A stretch of DNA of 64,000 bases from Ruegeria haliotis (GTDB lineage Bacteria > Pseudomonadota > Alphaproteobacteria > Rhodobacterales > Rhodobacteraceae): contig NZ_JABXWT010000001.1 in assembly GCF_013377785.1 (NCBI RefSeq), positions 921,533 to 985,532 on the forward strand, given 5' to 3'. A program made the translations under genes and the position numbers. Shown here piece after piece: positions 17,570 to 27,302 of the stretch. The notes under the pieces were generated by a model, which searched no databases, was not told where the DNA came from, and was given only the letters and a program-made list of their open reading frames with translations. Within the stretch, counting starts at the first letter, position 1. Each line of letters starts with the position of its first letter.

Positions 17570-17848
17570 GTCGTTGATATCGTGCTCGAAGGTCTTCACC
17601 TGACCATGTGGCCGGGCGAACATGCGACGCAGGCCCAGCCATGCGGCCAGCGAGAGAATGGCGAAGATCAACAGCAGGATGGACAGGGGTGGAACGACCC
17701 CCGGGATGACCAGAATGAGACCGGTAATCGCAGCCCCGATTGCAAAGCCCAGAAATATAAAGCCGGGCAGAACAACCTCAAAGATCCCAAGGGCAAGCGC
17801 AGCGGCCAGCCAGATCCACCATGTCAGCCAAAAGGGGTCAGCCATCAT
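17567..17848 (-). CDS. NfeD-like membrane protein
   Basis: A 93-residue protein with three hydrophobic segments (WWIWLAAALALGIFEVVLPG, FLGFAIGAAITGLILVI and LSILLLIFAILSLAAWLG). It is the membrane part of the NfeD family without the C-terminal OB-fold. The start overlaps the SPFH stop by four bases. NfeD proteins are typically paired with stomatin-like proteins, where they are thought to form a membrane-domain complex. Confidence 0.88.
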   Translation of the reverse strand: MMADPFWLTWWIWLAAALALGIFEVVLPGFIFLGFAIGAAITGLILVIPGVVPPLSILLLIFAILSLAAWLGLRRMFARPHGQVKTFEHDIND

Positions 17849-18735
17849 TTTCCTCCTTTAAGCATTTTGAACGCATCTCCGAAGGCTTCAAGGGCATTTG
17901 CAGGCAAGACGATTGTTTGTTTGCCCGAACCGTTACCCAGTGCGTTCAGCGCTTCGACCTGTTTCAGAGCAACCTGGTACTGTGCCGCCTCGAGGCCATT
18001 GTCCTGAATCACTTTTGCAACAACACCTGTCGCGTAAGCTTCGGCTTCGGCCAGAATGCGGCGGGCTTTGGCTGATTGCTCGGCCGCGTACAATTCTGCA
18101 TCAGCTTGCAGTTCGACAGAACGTTTCTGGCCTTCGGCCTCGGTCACTTGTGCGCGGCGGGCACGTTCGGCATTCAGCTGCTGCAGCATCGCGTCACGGG
18201 TCGCCTGATCAAGGTTCACATCCAGAATCTCAGCCCGGGTGACTTCGATGCCCCAGTCGTCGACAGCGGTTTCGACGCTTTCCTGAATGCGGTTAATCAG
18301 TTGGGAGCGGTTCGACTGAACTTCGTCGAGGTCCATTTTACCAATCTCGGCCCGGACGATGCCAGCGACAGTTGTGGCGATGGCGCCGTCGACGTCACGG
18401 ATACGGTAAACCGTCTTTTCCGGTTCGAGAATCCGATAGAAGACCGAGGTGTCGATCTGCACCAACACGTTGTCTTTGGTGATTGCGTCTTGTGTCGCAT
18501 TGGGAAGTTGGCGTTCCAGGATCGAGATCTTGTGGCGCGCAACATCAAGAAACGGCACTATAAAGTTGATGCCAGGGCCAAGCACCGAGTGCAGGCGACC
18601 GAATCGTTCAACCACGTATTTCTCGGACTGCGGGACGATCTTGATACCCTTCAGGATGACAATGACCACCAGTGCGGCAGCCAGTAGGTAAATTATGTTT
18701 GACGTGAGTAATCCAATGATCTGCTCTTCTGTCAT
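17845..18735 (-). CDS. SPFH/stomatin-like protein (QmcA type)
   Basis: Membrane-anchored SPFH protein of 296 residues. It has an N-terminal helix (IIYLLAAALVVIVILKGI), the SPFH core beginning IVPQSEKYVVERFGR, and a long Ala/Glu-rich coiled coil (QQLNAERARRAQVTEAEGQK and onward). The C-terminal hydrophobic GSGKQTIVLPANALEAF is typical of the group. It forms large oligomeric membrane assemblies in relatives. First gene of a two-gene operon with NfeD. Confidence 0.92.
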   Translation of the reverse strand: MTEEQIIGLLTSNIIYLLAAALVVIVILKGIKIVPQSEKYVVERFGRLHSVLGPGINFIVPFLDVARHKISILERQLPNATQDAITKDNVLVQIDTSVFYRILEPEKTVYRIRDVDGAIATTVAGIVRAEIGKMDLDEVQSNRSQLINRIQESVETAVDDWGIEVTRAEILDVNLDQATRDAMLQQLNAERARRAQVTEAEGQKRSVELQADAELYAAEQSAKARRILAEAEAYATGVVAKVIQDNGLEAAQYQVALKQVEALNALGNGSGKQTIVLPANALEAFGDAFKMLKGGK

Positions 18736-18910
18736 AACTGTCCTCTTTTGTTGTGTACTATGGTATACATGTGGAAGTTGAGCCGCCGAATTTCAACTCT
18801 GGTATGGATGGAAACACGGGGGATGCAAATGCGATAACGCCGCTATGAGGGGGTGGATTTGCAAGCTGTGGCCGCTTTGCATCCGTGATTGATTGCGCTA
18901 TCGGGTCGGG

Positions 18911-19822
18911 ATGAAACTGATTATCGACACAGATCCTGGCATCGACGATGCCATGGCCATTGCATACGCCGCCGCTGCGCCTGAAATCGAGCTGATTGGC
19001 CTGACCACGGTCTTCGGCAATACGCATGTTCACCAGTCCAGCCGCAATGCACGGTTTTTGAGCCACAAGTTGGGATTGGATATCCCGATTGCTGAAGGCG
19101 CCCCATTTGCTATGGAGGCTGACGGTCACGCTCCGTCTGAGCACGTGCATGGCCCGGAAGGTTTCGGTGACCTGACCGACATTCCAGAGATCGGCGAGAA
19201 CCACGCGCTGACGGCGGCGGAGTTTCTGGCTCAGATGGCGCGGGCTCACAAAGGTGAACTGGTGGTTTGCGCCGTCGGACCGTTGACCAACATTGCAGAC
19301 GCAATGCGCCTCGATCCAGAGTTCTCGCAGAATCTTAAGCGGCTGGTGATCATGGGCGGGGCGGTGTTCTGCCCCGGAAACATTACGGAACATGCCGAGG
19401 CGAACATCTATCACGACGCCAAGGCAGCCAATGAGGTTTTTTCTGCCCCGCCCGAAACCGTGCTGGTTGGGTTGGATGTCACGCTGAAAACGCTCTACGA
19501 AACCACCGATTTCGAAGCGTTGGCGCAGCGTTCTCTGGATATGGGGGCCTTTCTGCGCGACATCTCGCGGTTCTATCTGAAATTCTACAGGGAAATCGGT
19601 GGGCTCGAAGGATGTGGGCTGCATGATTCGACGGCGGTTATTGCCTGCACGCATGAACCGATGTTCGACATGGTTGAAACCGGCCTGCATGTGGTCACCG
19701 AAGGGGCAGAGGTGGGTGCAACTCGGCCAGATCCGTCCCGACCCTTGGTGTCTGTTTGTCGCGATGTGGATGGGGCAGGGGTGGTGCGCTTGTTTACTGA
19801 GCGTGTTGCGTCACTGCCCTGA
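18911..19822 (+). CDS. Inosine-uridine-type nucleoside hydrolase
   Basis: Hydrolyses ribonucleosides to base and ribose using a calcium-bound Asp cluster. The 303-residue protein has the N-terminal signature DTDPGIDDAMAI, with the metal-binding Asps. Downstream it has CAVGPLTNIADAM, a VIMGGAVFCPGN segment and the final catalytic/metal region LHDSTAVIA. The base preference (purine or pyrimidine) cannot be told. Start at 18911 (MKLIIDTD); an in-frame upstream start would add six residues. Confidence 0.93.
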   Translation: MKLIIDTDPGIDDAMAIAYAAAAPEIELIGLTTVFGNTHVHQSSRNARFLSHKLGLDIPIAEGAPFAMEADGHAPSEHVHGPEGFGDLTDIPEIGENHALTAAEFLAQMARAHKGELVVCAVGPLTNIADAMRLDPEFSQNLKRLVIMGGAVFCPGNITEHAEANIYHDAKAANEVFSAPPETVLVGLDVTLKTLYETTDFEALAQRSLDMGAFLRDISRFYLKFYREIGGLEGCGLHDSTAVIACTHEPMFDMVETGLHVVTEGAEVGATRPDPSRPLVSVCRDVDGAGVVRLFTERVASLP

Positions 19823-19885
19823 CGGGTTGCAAAGACAAGGCAGATCGGGCAAATGCTGCCCGGTTCCGCGACTTGAGGCGATGAC

Positions 19886-21016
19886 ATGACCCAGCGATTT
19901 TCATTTGAACTGAAAGCCACCGATGGCAAAGCCCGCACTGGCGTAATTCAGACGCCACGGGGCGAGGTGCGGACACCAGCCTTTATGCCGGTGGGAACAG
20001 CTGCCACGGTCAAGGCGATGATGCCCGAAAGCGTGCGTGCCACGGGGGCCGACATTCTGCTGGGGAACACCTACCATCTTATGCTGCGGCCTACTGCGGA
20101 ACGGATCGACCGTTTGGGCGGCTTGCACAAGTTCATGAACTGGGACCGACCTATTCTGACCGACTCGGGTGGTTTTCAGGTCATGTCGCTGGCTGGATTG
20201 CGCAAGCTGACCGAAAAGGGCGTGACGTTCAAATCCCATATCGATGGGTCAAAACATGAATTGACCCCGGAACGGTCGATGGAAATTCAGCGCTTGCTGG
20301 GATCCGACATTGTCATGTGTTTCGACGAGTGCCCTGCATTGCCAGCCGACCGTGACCGCCTTGCCGAGTCAATGCGCCTGTCGATGCGGTGGGCCGACCG
20401 TTCGCGCGAAGCGTTCGGGGATCGTCCGGGACATGCTTTGTTCGGGATTATGCAGGGCGGGTTGGAGCGTGATTTGCGCGAAGAAAGCGCTGAGGCCCTG
20501 AAAAACATCGGGTTTGAAGGCTATGCCGTCGGCGGTTTGGCTGTTGGTGAAGGGCAGGAGGCTATGTTCTCGTGCCTCGACTACGCGCCTGATTATCTGC
20601 CCACGGACAAACCGCGGTACCTCATGGGGGTTGGCAAACCAGACGATATCGTGGGGGCTGTCGCGCGTGGGATCGACATGATGGATTGTGTGCTGCCGTC
20701 CCGCTCGGGCCGCACCGGGCAGGTGTTTACCCGCTTCGGTGTCGTCAATATCAAGAATGCCCGCCATGCGGACGACCCGCGCCCGCTAGATGAGACGTGT
20801 TCGTGCCCGGCCTGTTCCAAATACTCTCGGGCGTATCTGCACCATGTATTCCGCGCCAACGAGATGATCTCGGGGATGTTGCTGACCTGGCATAACCTGC
20901 ATTATTTCCAGGAAATCATGCAGGGCATGCGCGATGCGATTGCTGCAGGCACGTTCGAAGGTTGGCAGGCGCAATTTCATGCGCAACGTGCGCAGGGTGA
21001 TATTGAACCTCTATAG
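19886..21016 (+). CDS. tgt: tRNA-guanine(34) transglycosylase
   Basis: Exchanges guanine 34 for preQ1 in GUN-anticodon tRNAs (queuosine pathway). The 376-residue TIM barrel shows the catalytic Asp regions [12 protein letters not shown] and [14 protein letters not shown]. The substrate pocket includes [21 protein letters not shown]. The zinc site is [16 protein letters not shown]. The tRNA-Asp(GUC) genes in this window encode one of its substrates. Confidence 0.96.
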   Translation: MTQRFSFELKATDGKARTGVIQTPRGEVRTPAFMPVGTAATVKAMMPESVRATGADILLGNTYHLMLRPTAERIDRLGGLHKFMNWDRPILTDSGGFQVMSLAGLRKLTEKGVTFKSHIDGSKHELTPERSMEIQRLLGSDIVMCFDECPALPADRDRLAESMRLSMRWADRSREAFGDRPGHALFGIMQGGLERDLREESAEALKNIGFEGYAVGGLAVGEGQEAMFSCLDYAPDYLPTDKPRYLMGVGKPDDIVGAVARGIDMMDCVLPSRSGRTGQVFTRFGVVNIKNARHADDPRPLDETCSCPACSKYSRAYLHHVFRANEMISGMLLTWHNLHYFQEIMQGMRDAIAAGTFEGWQAQFHAQRAQGDIEPL

Positions 21017-21108
21017 AAAGCCTCACAGGTGACAATTTGGTCACAATGAAGTACACTGCTTCCCGATTTAAGTAGTGATTTTTGTTGTGGCTTACCCCGG
21101 AGGGTTCG

Positions 21109-21516
21109 ATGTTTCGCCTTTTGATTGGCGCGATTATTTTATGCGCATCACCTGCCTTCTCAGATGTCTGGACGTTCGAGACTCCGTCGGAAAACATACA
21201 ATGCTCGGTCGGTGAAGAATTAGAGTTTTCGGATATTCGGTGCACAATCATCGAAAAGAATGGTCCGCCAGCTTTACCACGGCCATCAAGTTGTCACGCT
21301 GATTGGGGTCATGACTTTGTCATGAGCAACACCGGCATTGTCCAGATGCTGTGCGCTCCGCTGAGCCGTAACCGCGACGGATATGACAGAGCGGAATATG
21401 GCGTTACGGGTAAGTTCGGTGGATTTTTATGCAATTCGTCCAAAAAGGGACTCGAGTGTAAAAACGAAGATGGCCATGGGTTTTTTCTATCTCGTGCGGT
21501 TCAGAGGGTCTTTTGA
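21109..21516 (+). CDS. Small secreted Cys-rich protein (DUF6636-like)
   Basis: A 135-residue protein with a signal peptide (MFRLLIGAIILCASPAFSDV). The mature domain has the pattern FETPSENIQCSV, then paired cysteines at IRC, SSCHAD, QMLC, FLC and LECKN. This matches the DUF6636 type of small exported proteins, whose function is unknown. The start follows GGAGGG. It stands alone between tgt and lon. Confidence 0.7.
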   Translation: MFRLLIGAIILCASPAFSDVWTFETPSENIQCSVGEELEFSDIRCTIIEKNGPPALPRPSSCHADWGHDFVMSNTGIVQMLCAPLSRNRDGYDRAEYGVTGKFGGFLCNSSKKGLECKNEDGHGFFLSRAVQRVF

Positions 21517-21632
21517 AGCAGGGATTGCCCGCGCAATCGGCCTGTTTCATTAATTTCGGTGGATATGTCTGTGGGATGTCTTGCAGTTGGTAAAACCTCG
21601 GGTCATTCTGAATTCCGACACATGGCGATAAG

Positions 21633-21664
21633 GTTGAAAAAGGGCGATGAGGCCCCACCTATAT
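21633..21664 (+). promoter_or_regulatory. Possible RpoH (heat-shock) promoter of lon
   Basis: GTTGAAA, 13 bases, then CCCCACCTAT resembles the sigma-32 consensus (CTTGAA-N13/14-CCCCATNT). It lies about 80 bases upstream of lon, a classical heat-shock gene. Confidence 0.5.
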
Positions 21665-21739
21665 CGTCCAAGACAGGAGACGGCCAAATGTTGCCTCGAT
21701 GAGGGACAAGAGCCGTCTTGCCAACGATAAGGATAGAGC

Positions 21740-24148
21740 ATGCAAGAGCCTCTGAATTCCTCATACCCCGTCCTGCCGCTGCGCGACATTGTGGTATTCC
21801 CGCACATGATCGTGCCGCTTTTTGTGGGTCGCGATAAATCGGTCCGCGCGCTGGAGGAGGTGATGCAGGATGACAAGCAAATTCTGTTGTCCAGCCAGAT
21901 TGATCCCGGCGTCGATGATCCGGATGTAGACGGTATCTATCAGTCTGGTGTGCTGGCCAATGTGCTGCAGCTGCTGAAGCTGCCCGATGGTACTGTTAAG
22001 GTGCTGGTCGAAGGGCAGGCACGGGTGCAGATTACGGAATTCCTTGAAAACGATAACTTCTTTGAAGCGCGCGCGGAGTATCTGACCGAGATGCCGGGCG
22101 ACGTGACCACCACACAGGCGCTGCTGCGGACTGTGGCCGACGAGTTCGAGCGCTATGCAAAAGTGCGTAAGAACATCCCCGAAGAAGCGCTGACCGCCGT
22201 GGGTGAAACGACCGAAGCCGCCAAACTGGCTGACCTTGTGTCCGGTCATCTGGGGATCGAGGTTGAGCAAAAGCAGGAGCTGTTGGAAACGCTCAGCGTC
22301 AGCGAGCGGCTGGAGAAGGTCTATGGCCTGATGCAGGGCGAAATGTCGGTTCTACAGGTCGAGAAAAAGATCAAGACGCGCGTCAAAACTCAGATGGAAA
22401 AGACCCAGCGCGAATATTATCTGAATGAGCAGATGAAGGCCATTCAGAAGGAATTGGGCGATGGTGAGGACGGCTCGAACGAAGTCGCCGAGCTGGAAGA
22501 GAAGATTACCGAAACCAAGCTGTCGAAAGAGGCGCGCGAAAAGGCCGAAGGCGAGCTGAAGAAGCTCAAGAACATGTCGCCTATGTCAGCTGAGGCCACG
22601 GTTGTGCGCAACTACCTGGATTGGATCCTGTCGCTGCCATGGGGCACCAAATCCCGTGTCAAAAAGGATCTGGGTAAAGCGCAGGAGATTTTGGACGATG
22701 ATCACTATGGCCTTGAAAAGGTCAAGGAACGGATCGTTGAATATCTGGCGGTTCAGCAGCGTTCGAAAAAGCTGAAAGGCCCGATCATGTGCCTTGTCGG
22801 CCCTCCGGGCGTGGGTAAAACCAGCTTAGGCAAATCGGTTGCGCGGGCCACGGGACGCGAGTTCATCCGCATCAGCTTGGGTGGTGTGCGTGATGAATCC
22901 GAGATCCGCGGTCACCGCCGGACCTATATCGGCTCGATGCCCGGCAAGATCATTCAGGCGTTGAAAAAGGCGAAAACCACGAATCCGCTTATCTTGTTGG
23001 ATGAAATCGACAAGATGGGGCAGGACTTCCGTGGTGATCCGGCATCTGCCATGCTTGAAGTGTTGGACCCCGAACAGAACAGCACGTTCATGGACCACTA
23101 CCTGGAGGTGGAATATGACCTGTCCAACGTGATGTTCCTGACCACATCGAACAGCTACAACATGCCTGGGCCGTTGCTTGACCGGATGGAGATCATTCCG
23201 CTGGCAGGCTACACCGAGGACGAAAAAAGCGAGATCGCCAAGCAGCACCTGATTGACAAACAGATCAAGAACCACGGCCTGAAAGCCAAAGAATTTGAGC
23301 TGACCGATGAGGCACTGCATTCGATCATCCGCACTTACACCCGCGAGGCGGGTGTGCGAAACCTTGAGCGTGAAATCGCCAAGGTGGCGCGGAAATCGCT
23401 GACCAAGATCATCAAGAAAGAGGCTGAATCCGTCACGGTGACGCCCGATAATCTGGATGAGTTCCTAGGGGTGCCCAAATTCCGCTATGGTTTGGCCGAG
23501 CAAGATGATCAGGTCGGTGTTGTCACTGGTTTGGCCTGGACATCGGTCGGGGGTGACCTGCTGCACATCGAGGCGCTGAAATTGCCGGGCAAGGGTCGGA
23601 TGAAGACCACCGGTAAGCTGGGTGATGTGATGAAGGAGTCCATTGATGCGGCCTCATCCTATGTGCGGTCGATCTCGCCCCAGATCGGGGTGAAGCCGAC
23701 GCAATTCGACAAGCTGGACATTCACGTTCACGTCCCCGATGGCGCGACACCGAAGGACGGCCCAAGTGCTGGTCTGGCGATGGTAACTTCGATTGTGTCG
23801 GTGTTGACCGGTATTCCGGTGCGCAAGGATATCGCCATGACCGGCGAAGTGTCTCTGCGCGGCAACGCGATGCCGATTGGCGGTCTGAAAGAAAAGCTAC
23901 TGGCGGCCCTGCGCGGCGGAATCAAAACCGTCCTGATCCCGGAAGAGAACGAAAAGGATCTGGCCGACATTCCGGACAATGTGAAGGAAGGGTTGAAAAT
24001 CATTCCGGTCGAACATGTCTCGGAAGTTCTGAAACAAGCGCTGGTACGTGACCCTGAACCCATCGAATGGGACGAAGCCGCCGAGGAGGCAGCCGCAGCC
24101 GCAGCCGCAGCCGCCGAAAAATCTGGTCCGGCTGCCACAGCACATTAA
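21740..24148 (+). CDS. lon: ATP-dependent Lon protease
   Basis: Cytoplasmic AAA+ protease of 802 residues. It has the N-terminal LON substrate domain (LPLRDIVVFPHMIVPLFVGR), a coiled-coil region (about 190-300), Walker A GPPGVGKTS, Walker B LILLDEIDKMG and the C-terminal protease domain with the Ser-Lys dyad. The Ser lies in DGPSAGLAM (about residue 676) and the Lys in GGLKEKLLA (about 719). The C-terminus ends in an alanine-rich tail with nine consecutive Ala. A heat-shock-like promoter precedes it and a strong terminator follows. Confidence 0.98.
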   Translation: MQEPLNSSYPVLPLRDIVVFPHMIVPLFVGRDKSVRALEEVMQDDKQILLSSQIDPGVDDPDVDGIYQSGVLANVLQLLKLPDGTVKVLVEGQARVQITEFLENDNFFEARAEYLTEMPGDVTTTQALLRTVADEFERYAKVRKNIPEEALTAVGETTEAAKLADLVSGHLGIEVEQKQELLETLSVSERLEKVYGLMQGEMSVLQVEKKIKTRVKTQMEKTQREYYLNEQMKAIQKELGDGEDGSNEVAELEEKITETKLSKEAREKAEGELKKLKNMSPMSAEATVVRNYLDWILSLPWGTKSRVKKDLGKAQEILDDDHYGLEKVKERIVEYLAVQQRSKKLKGPIMCLVGPPGVGKTSLGKSVARATGREFIRISLGGVRDESEIRGHRRTYIGSMPGKIIQALKKAKTTNPLILLDEIDKMGQDFRGDPASAMLEVLDPEQNSTFMDHYLEVEYDLSNVMFLTTSNSYNMPGPLLDRMEIIPLAGYTEDEKSEIAKQHLIDKQIKNHGLKAKEFELTDEALHSIIRTYTREAGVRNLEREIAKVARKSLTKIIKKEAESVTVTPDNLDEFLGVPKFRYGLAEQDDQVGVVTGLAWTSVGGDLLHIEALKLPGKGRMKTTGKLGDVMKESIDAASSYVRSISPQIGVKPTQFDKLDIHVHVPDGATPKDGPSAGLAMVTSIVSVLTGIPVRKDIAMTGEVSLRGNAMPIGGLKEKLLAALRGGIKTVLIPEENEKDLADIPDNVKEGLKIIPVEHVSEVLKQALVRDPEPIEWDEAAEEAAAAAAAAAEKSGPAATAH

Positions 24149-24167
24149 GCTTGAAACGATGTAAGAA

Positions 24168-24195
24168 AAGGCGGGGCACGACCCCGCCTTTTTTT
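24168..24195. terminator. Terminator between lon and the permease gene
   Basis: Stem aggcgggg / ccccgcct with a run of seven T on the plus strand and AAAA on the other side, so it can serve both convergent genes. Confidence 0.85.
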
Positions 24196-24198
24196 GTT

Positions 24199-25785
24199 TC
24201 AGAATCCGATGACGGGTTTGTTCGGATCCAGAATTTCTTCTTCTGCGATGTACTTTTCGAATTTCTCAAGGGCTAGGGAGGATCGAACTGCCAAGCCAAA
24301 AATAATGCTCGAAAACAGAGCGCAGAGTGCAATGTCCCATCCAAATGGAATTTGCTTTTGGGCGCCTTCTCCAAATTGCCCCAGGTATGAGATCAATCCG
24401 ATTCCAGACAGATAAGGCACCAACCACAGCGCTTCGGTCACATCCATTTCATCAAGACGATTACGAAATCGGACCAGTAGCAAAGCCATTCCGACGATCA
24501 GCGCAATGCCAAGCCGCCAGATCGTGTCCCAGCCACTCCAATACACAATCAACGTTGCAATGGCGAAGGCCGAGACAGCGACCAGTTTGACCGCGGGAAT
24601 GCGGATGGAGCGTGGGTGATCAGGCATCAGGCGTCGCAGACATACAACCGCGATAGGGCCAACCGCAAAAGACAAAACGATGGCCGCGCCGTTCAGAGCG
24701 ATGACGGTGGTGAATGGGATTGTCAGAAGAAACAGAATTCCGATCAGGAAATTGAGCGCCAACGCCCACAACGGAACGCCAAATGACGACAGGATCAGCA
24801 ATCTTTTCGGCAAAAATCCGTTCTTGGACAGGGCCAGCGCGATCCGTGCATTTGAACCTGTAGCCACTAACCCGTTGCCAAATGGGCCGATGACGGCCCC
24901 CACGTTCAGCAGGCTGAGGAACCAAACTATTCCCACTGACATTATCACAGCATCCAATGGGCCTTCACCACCAAAGCTCAGGCTTGCCCAACCGTTCTTG
25001 AACATCGCCGGATCGAGGGCTCCGATGAACGCGATCTGCAGGCCCAGATAAATGGCAGCACATAATACAATCGACAGAATCAGGGCGGCGGGGATGGCGA
25101 ATTTGGGATTGCGGACCTCCCCGGCCATATCGACAACGTGGCGAAAACCGATGAAGGAAAAGATCACGCCTCCGGTAGATACGGCCGCCAGAACGCCCTG
25201 CAGTCCATAAGGGGCAAAGCCATCGGGTTGCGTGAAGTTCTTCACCTCAAACCGGCTGACGATCAGCAAGACCGATAGAACGACCGGGATCGCGATCTTG
25301 GCCCAAGTCAGGATTGCGTTGACCTGCGTGAAAAATTTCACTCCTAACGCATTCACGGCCACGAACAACAACATGAAGCACAGCGCGACGGCAATGCCTG
25401 CGCCCGTCAAATCCCCTGTCTCTGCCGTGTGCAACCAAGGCGCATAAGGTGCGAGGTATTTCAACATGGCCTCAACCTCGATCGGGGCTGTGGTGTTGTA
25501 CCCGATCCAAGCGGTCCACCCCATTGCCATCGACACGATATTGCCGTGCGAAAACTGCGGCACGCGTGCGATTCCCCCGGGGATGGGAAGCATCGCAGAT
25601 ATCTCTGCAAAGGTGATGGCCAGAACGAACATGGCAACAGCGCCGATGACCCAGGACAATACCGCTGCTGGTCCGGCATGTTGTACGGCCAGCATTGGCC
25701 CGAACAACCACCCTGAACCGATAATACCGCCGACCGAGATGAACGTCAGGCCCACAAGGCCAATGTCTCGTTTCAGCTTGGCCAT
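24199..25785 (-). CDS. APC-superfamily amino acid/polyamine permease
   Basis: Inner-membrane transporter of 528 residues with about twelve to thirteen hydrophobic segments. The first helix carries the APC-type LTFISVGGIIGSGWLFGP, the glycine-rich substrate-binding break. A second conserved region is GVIFSFIGFRHVVDMAGEVRNP in helix 6. The substrate cannot be told. Start at 25785 (MAKLKRD), since the upstream extension is very basic. Its upstream region abuts the left end of the integrated element. Confidence 0.9.
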   Translation of the reverse strand: MAKLKRDIGLVGLTFISVGGIIGSGWLFGPMLAVQHAGPAAVLSWVIGAVAMFVLAITFAEISAMLPIPGGIARVPQFSHGNIVSMAMGWTAWIGYNTTAPIEVEAMLKYLAPYAPWLHTAETGDLTGAGIAVALCFMLLFVAVNALGVKFFTQVNAILTWAKIAIPVVLSVLLIVSRFEVKNFTQPDGFAPYGLQGVLAAVSTGGVIFSFIGFRHVVDMAGEVRNPKFAIPAALILSIVLCAAIYLGLQIAFIGALDPAMFKNGWASLSFGGEGPLDAVIMSVGIVWFLSLLNVGAVIGPFGNGLVATGSNARIALALSKNGFLPKRLLILSSFGVPLWALALNFLIGILFLLTIPFTTVIALNGAAIVLSFAVGPIAVVCLRRLMPDHPRSIRIPAVKLVAVSAFAIATLIVYWSGWDTIWRLGIALIVGMALLLVRFRNRLDEMDVTEALWLVPYLSGIGLISYLGQFGEGAQKQIPFGWDIALCALFSSIIFGLAVRSSLALEKFEKYIAEEEILDPNKPVIGF

Positions 25786-25888
25786 GCGTACCCTCGTTCG
25801 CCCGCGCCGATTGTTCACACGGCGATTAGGTCAACGATACGCAGCCGTATTGCGGAGTGGCAAGCATTGTCGCGTCATCTCGGAAGGG

Positions 25889-25923
25889 AGAATGGTGGGT
25901 GATAAGAGATTTGAACTCCTGAC
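25889..25923. repeat. Left attachment repeat (attL core)
   Basis: 35 bases identical to 43489-43523. It contains the T-arm and acceptor 3' half plus CCA of tRNA-Val only, so it is a gene fragment, not a tRNA. Confidence 0.9.
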
Positions 25924-25956
25924 CGTTCTAGTAAAATCAATGACTTACGTGTAGTT

Positions 25957-25964
25957 TTGTAACC
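25957..25964 (+). repeat. TTGTAACC motif near attL, possible integrase arm site
   Basis: TTGTAACC occurs here, 34 bases inside the left core, and twice more just inside the right end (43415-43422 and 43427-43434). Short motifs repeated near both ends are typical of tyrosine-integrase arm sites; this is inference. Confidence 0.35.
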
Positions 25965-26008
25965 ATGCAACCGGCCTCAAAATGGGCCGGATGAAGACAC
26001 GTCAATCG

Positions 26009-26920
26009 TTATTCAACACAGGTTTCGAAGAAATGAGTTCCAAAGTCAGTCAACTGAAAGTTGGCCTCTGGCGTCCCTGTGAAAGCGTTGGTGAAGAAAA
26101 CTCCAGGCTGGTCTTTCAGCCCGAACAGTTCATTTAGATGTTCTGACACTTGGTTGAATTGATCAGCAATTTTGTCTGGGTCAACCCCGGTCATAGGTTC
26201 ATCGGAAAAGCTGCCGCGATTTGATCTCTCAAAACTTGACCCCCAAATATGGCCACTTCTTTTCGCATCCGAAGGGGCGATACATTGAAGCCTTGATAAA
26301 TTGGTGGTTGAGAAGTCGACTTGGTAGTCGCTGAAACCTTCTAGTCCGTCCAATAGAGCAGAAATTCTAGTCTGAAAAAGCTCTTGCTGTTGTTCAGGTG
26401 ATCCATCGATTTCTTCTATAAGAGGGTATCCCTGCTTGGTCTTCTCGCGGTATTCCCTGTCAAATTTCCAATACAAGGCAATTACTTGAAATACCTTGGC
26501 ATCCACTGCGGAGATCTGTTCAAGCACAGATATTACCGCTCTGTTGAGTTCGGATACCTCAGGGTCGCATCCAGACGCCAACAATTTTGCCCACATCTCC
26601 TGAACGCTTGGTTCTTCCTCTTTAGAGGCACCTTCAAATATTCGGTAGATATCGCCCATAGGCAGGGCTTTGGCGCTTTCAAGTGATATTCCCTTCTCTT
26701 TCAGAAGCTCAGCGGTTCGAGCCGTTGTGTGGATCAAGTTTCGTGTTCGCCATTCTCTTATGCGATCACCAATTAGACCCCCAAAGACGTTACCAGCGAT
26801 ATCAAGCGCTCCATCAGTGGCACCGCCAAATAGCTTTGAAATTACTTGACCGGCAGCTTTATCAATTGCATCTCCGGGTAGGTTTACATTGATTACGTTA
26901 TTGTTCTTGCTATCCGTCAC
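26009..26920 (-). CDS. Abi-alpha (DUF4393) family protein, putative abortive infection
   Basis: A 303-residue protein with a GTG start behind GAGGG. The first 60 residues hold a glycine-rich hydrophobic stretch (KLFGGATDGALDIAGNVFGGLIGDR) followed by REWRTRNLIHTTARTAELLKE, which is the Abi-alpha/DUF4393 arrangement. A helical domain follows (MWAKLLASGCDPEVSELN, VFQVIALYWKFDREYREK), and the C-terminal half is unassigned. Relatives are reported in phage-resistance loci and are thought to act at the membrane or as stress-triggered growth inhibitors. It is the gene closest to attL and AT-rich relative to the flanks. Family assignment is from motif recall. Confidence 0.72.
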   Translation of the reverse strand: MTDSKNNNVINVNLPGDAIDKAAGQVISKLFGGATDGALDIAGNVFGGLIGDRIREWRTRNLIHTTARTAELLKEKGISLESAKALPMGDIYRIFEGASKEEEPSVQEMWAKLLASGCDPEVSELNRAVISVLEQISAVDAKVFQVIALYWKFDREYREKTKQGYPLIEEIDGSPEQQQELFQTRISALLDGLEGFSDYQVDFSTTNLSRLQCIAPSDAKRSGHIWGSSFERSNRGSFSDEPMTGVDPDKIADQFNQVSEHLNELFGLKDQPGVFFTNAFTGTPEANFQLTDFGTHFFETCVE

Positions 26921-26964
26921 GCTGGCCCTCGTGCTTTAGACTCGGTGAATTTTGACAACCTATT

Positions 26965-27165
26965 TCAACGGCTAGAGACGTAGAAGTTGTTCTCGCCCTC
27001 CGGGCATTCTTCCCGCATTTTCACGCATAGCGCCCGTTCTGAGGCGTCACTATCGCCATAGACCTCAACAGTGTGCCCACACCGTTCGCACTGGCCTGAC
27101 AGCCCGTCTACTTCTCGGTATTCGCCTTCAAGGGTGGTGTCAGTGACCTGGACCTCAACTCGCAT
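26965..27165 (-). CDS. Small zinc-ribbon-like phage protein
   Basis: A 66-residue protein starting 5 bases after a perfect AGGAG. It contains CERCGH near the middle and later CVKMREECPEG, so four cysteines and a histidine could bind zinc. Such short proteins are common in early regions of alphaproteobacterial phages. No function is known. Confidence 0.65.
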   Translation of the reverse strand: MRVEVQVTDTTLEGEYREVDGLSGQCERCGHTVEVYGDSDASERALCVKMREECPEGENNFYVSSR

Positions 27166-27242
27166 AGCAGCTCCTAAATTATGCAACCATGACACGAGGG
27201 GTAGATGAGAATCGAAACGGTTAAAAGGTATGATTTTGATAC

Positions 27243-27272
27243 AATAAACCCGCCAGCTTGCACCGGCGGGTT
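27243..27272 (-). terminator. Terminator of the small 27.3-27.7 kb gene pair
   Basis: Stem aacccgcc / ggcgggtt with a 10-base loop. On the minus strand it is followed by TATTGTAT. Confidence 0.6.
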
Positions 27273-27302
27273 CTTCGTTTAGGGCAGGGCGTAAGGTGTG
27301 GT

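Noticed and set aside
21029..21044. GTGAC-N6-GTCAC inverted repeat after tgt as a CRP/FNR-type site
   Set aside because: Only five-base arms and a single copy; no regulator or promoter context supports it.
25893..25923. tRNA-like sequence at the left element end
   Set aside because: Only the T-arm and acceptor 3' strand are present; it is the attL copy of the tRNA-Val 3' end, not a gene.
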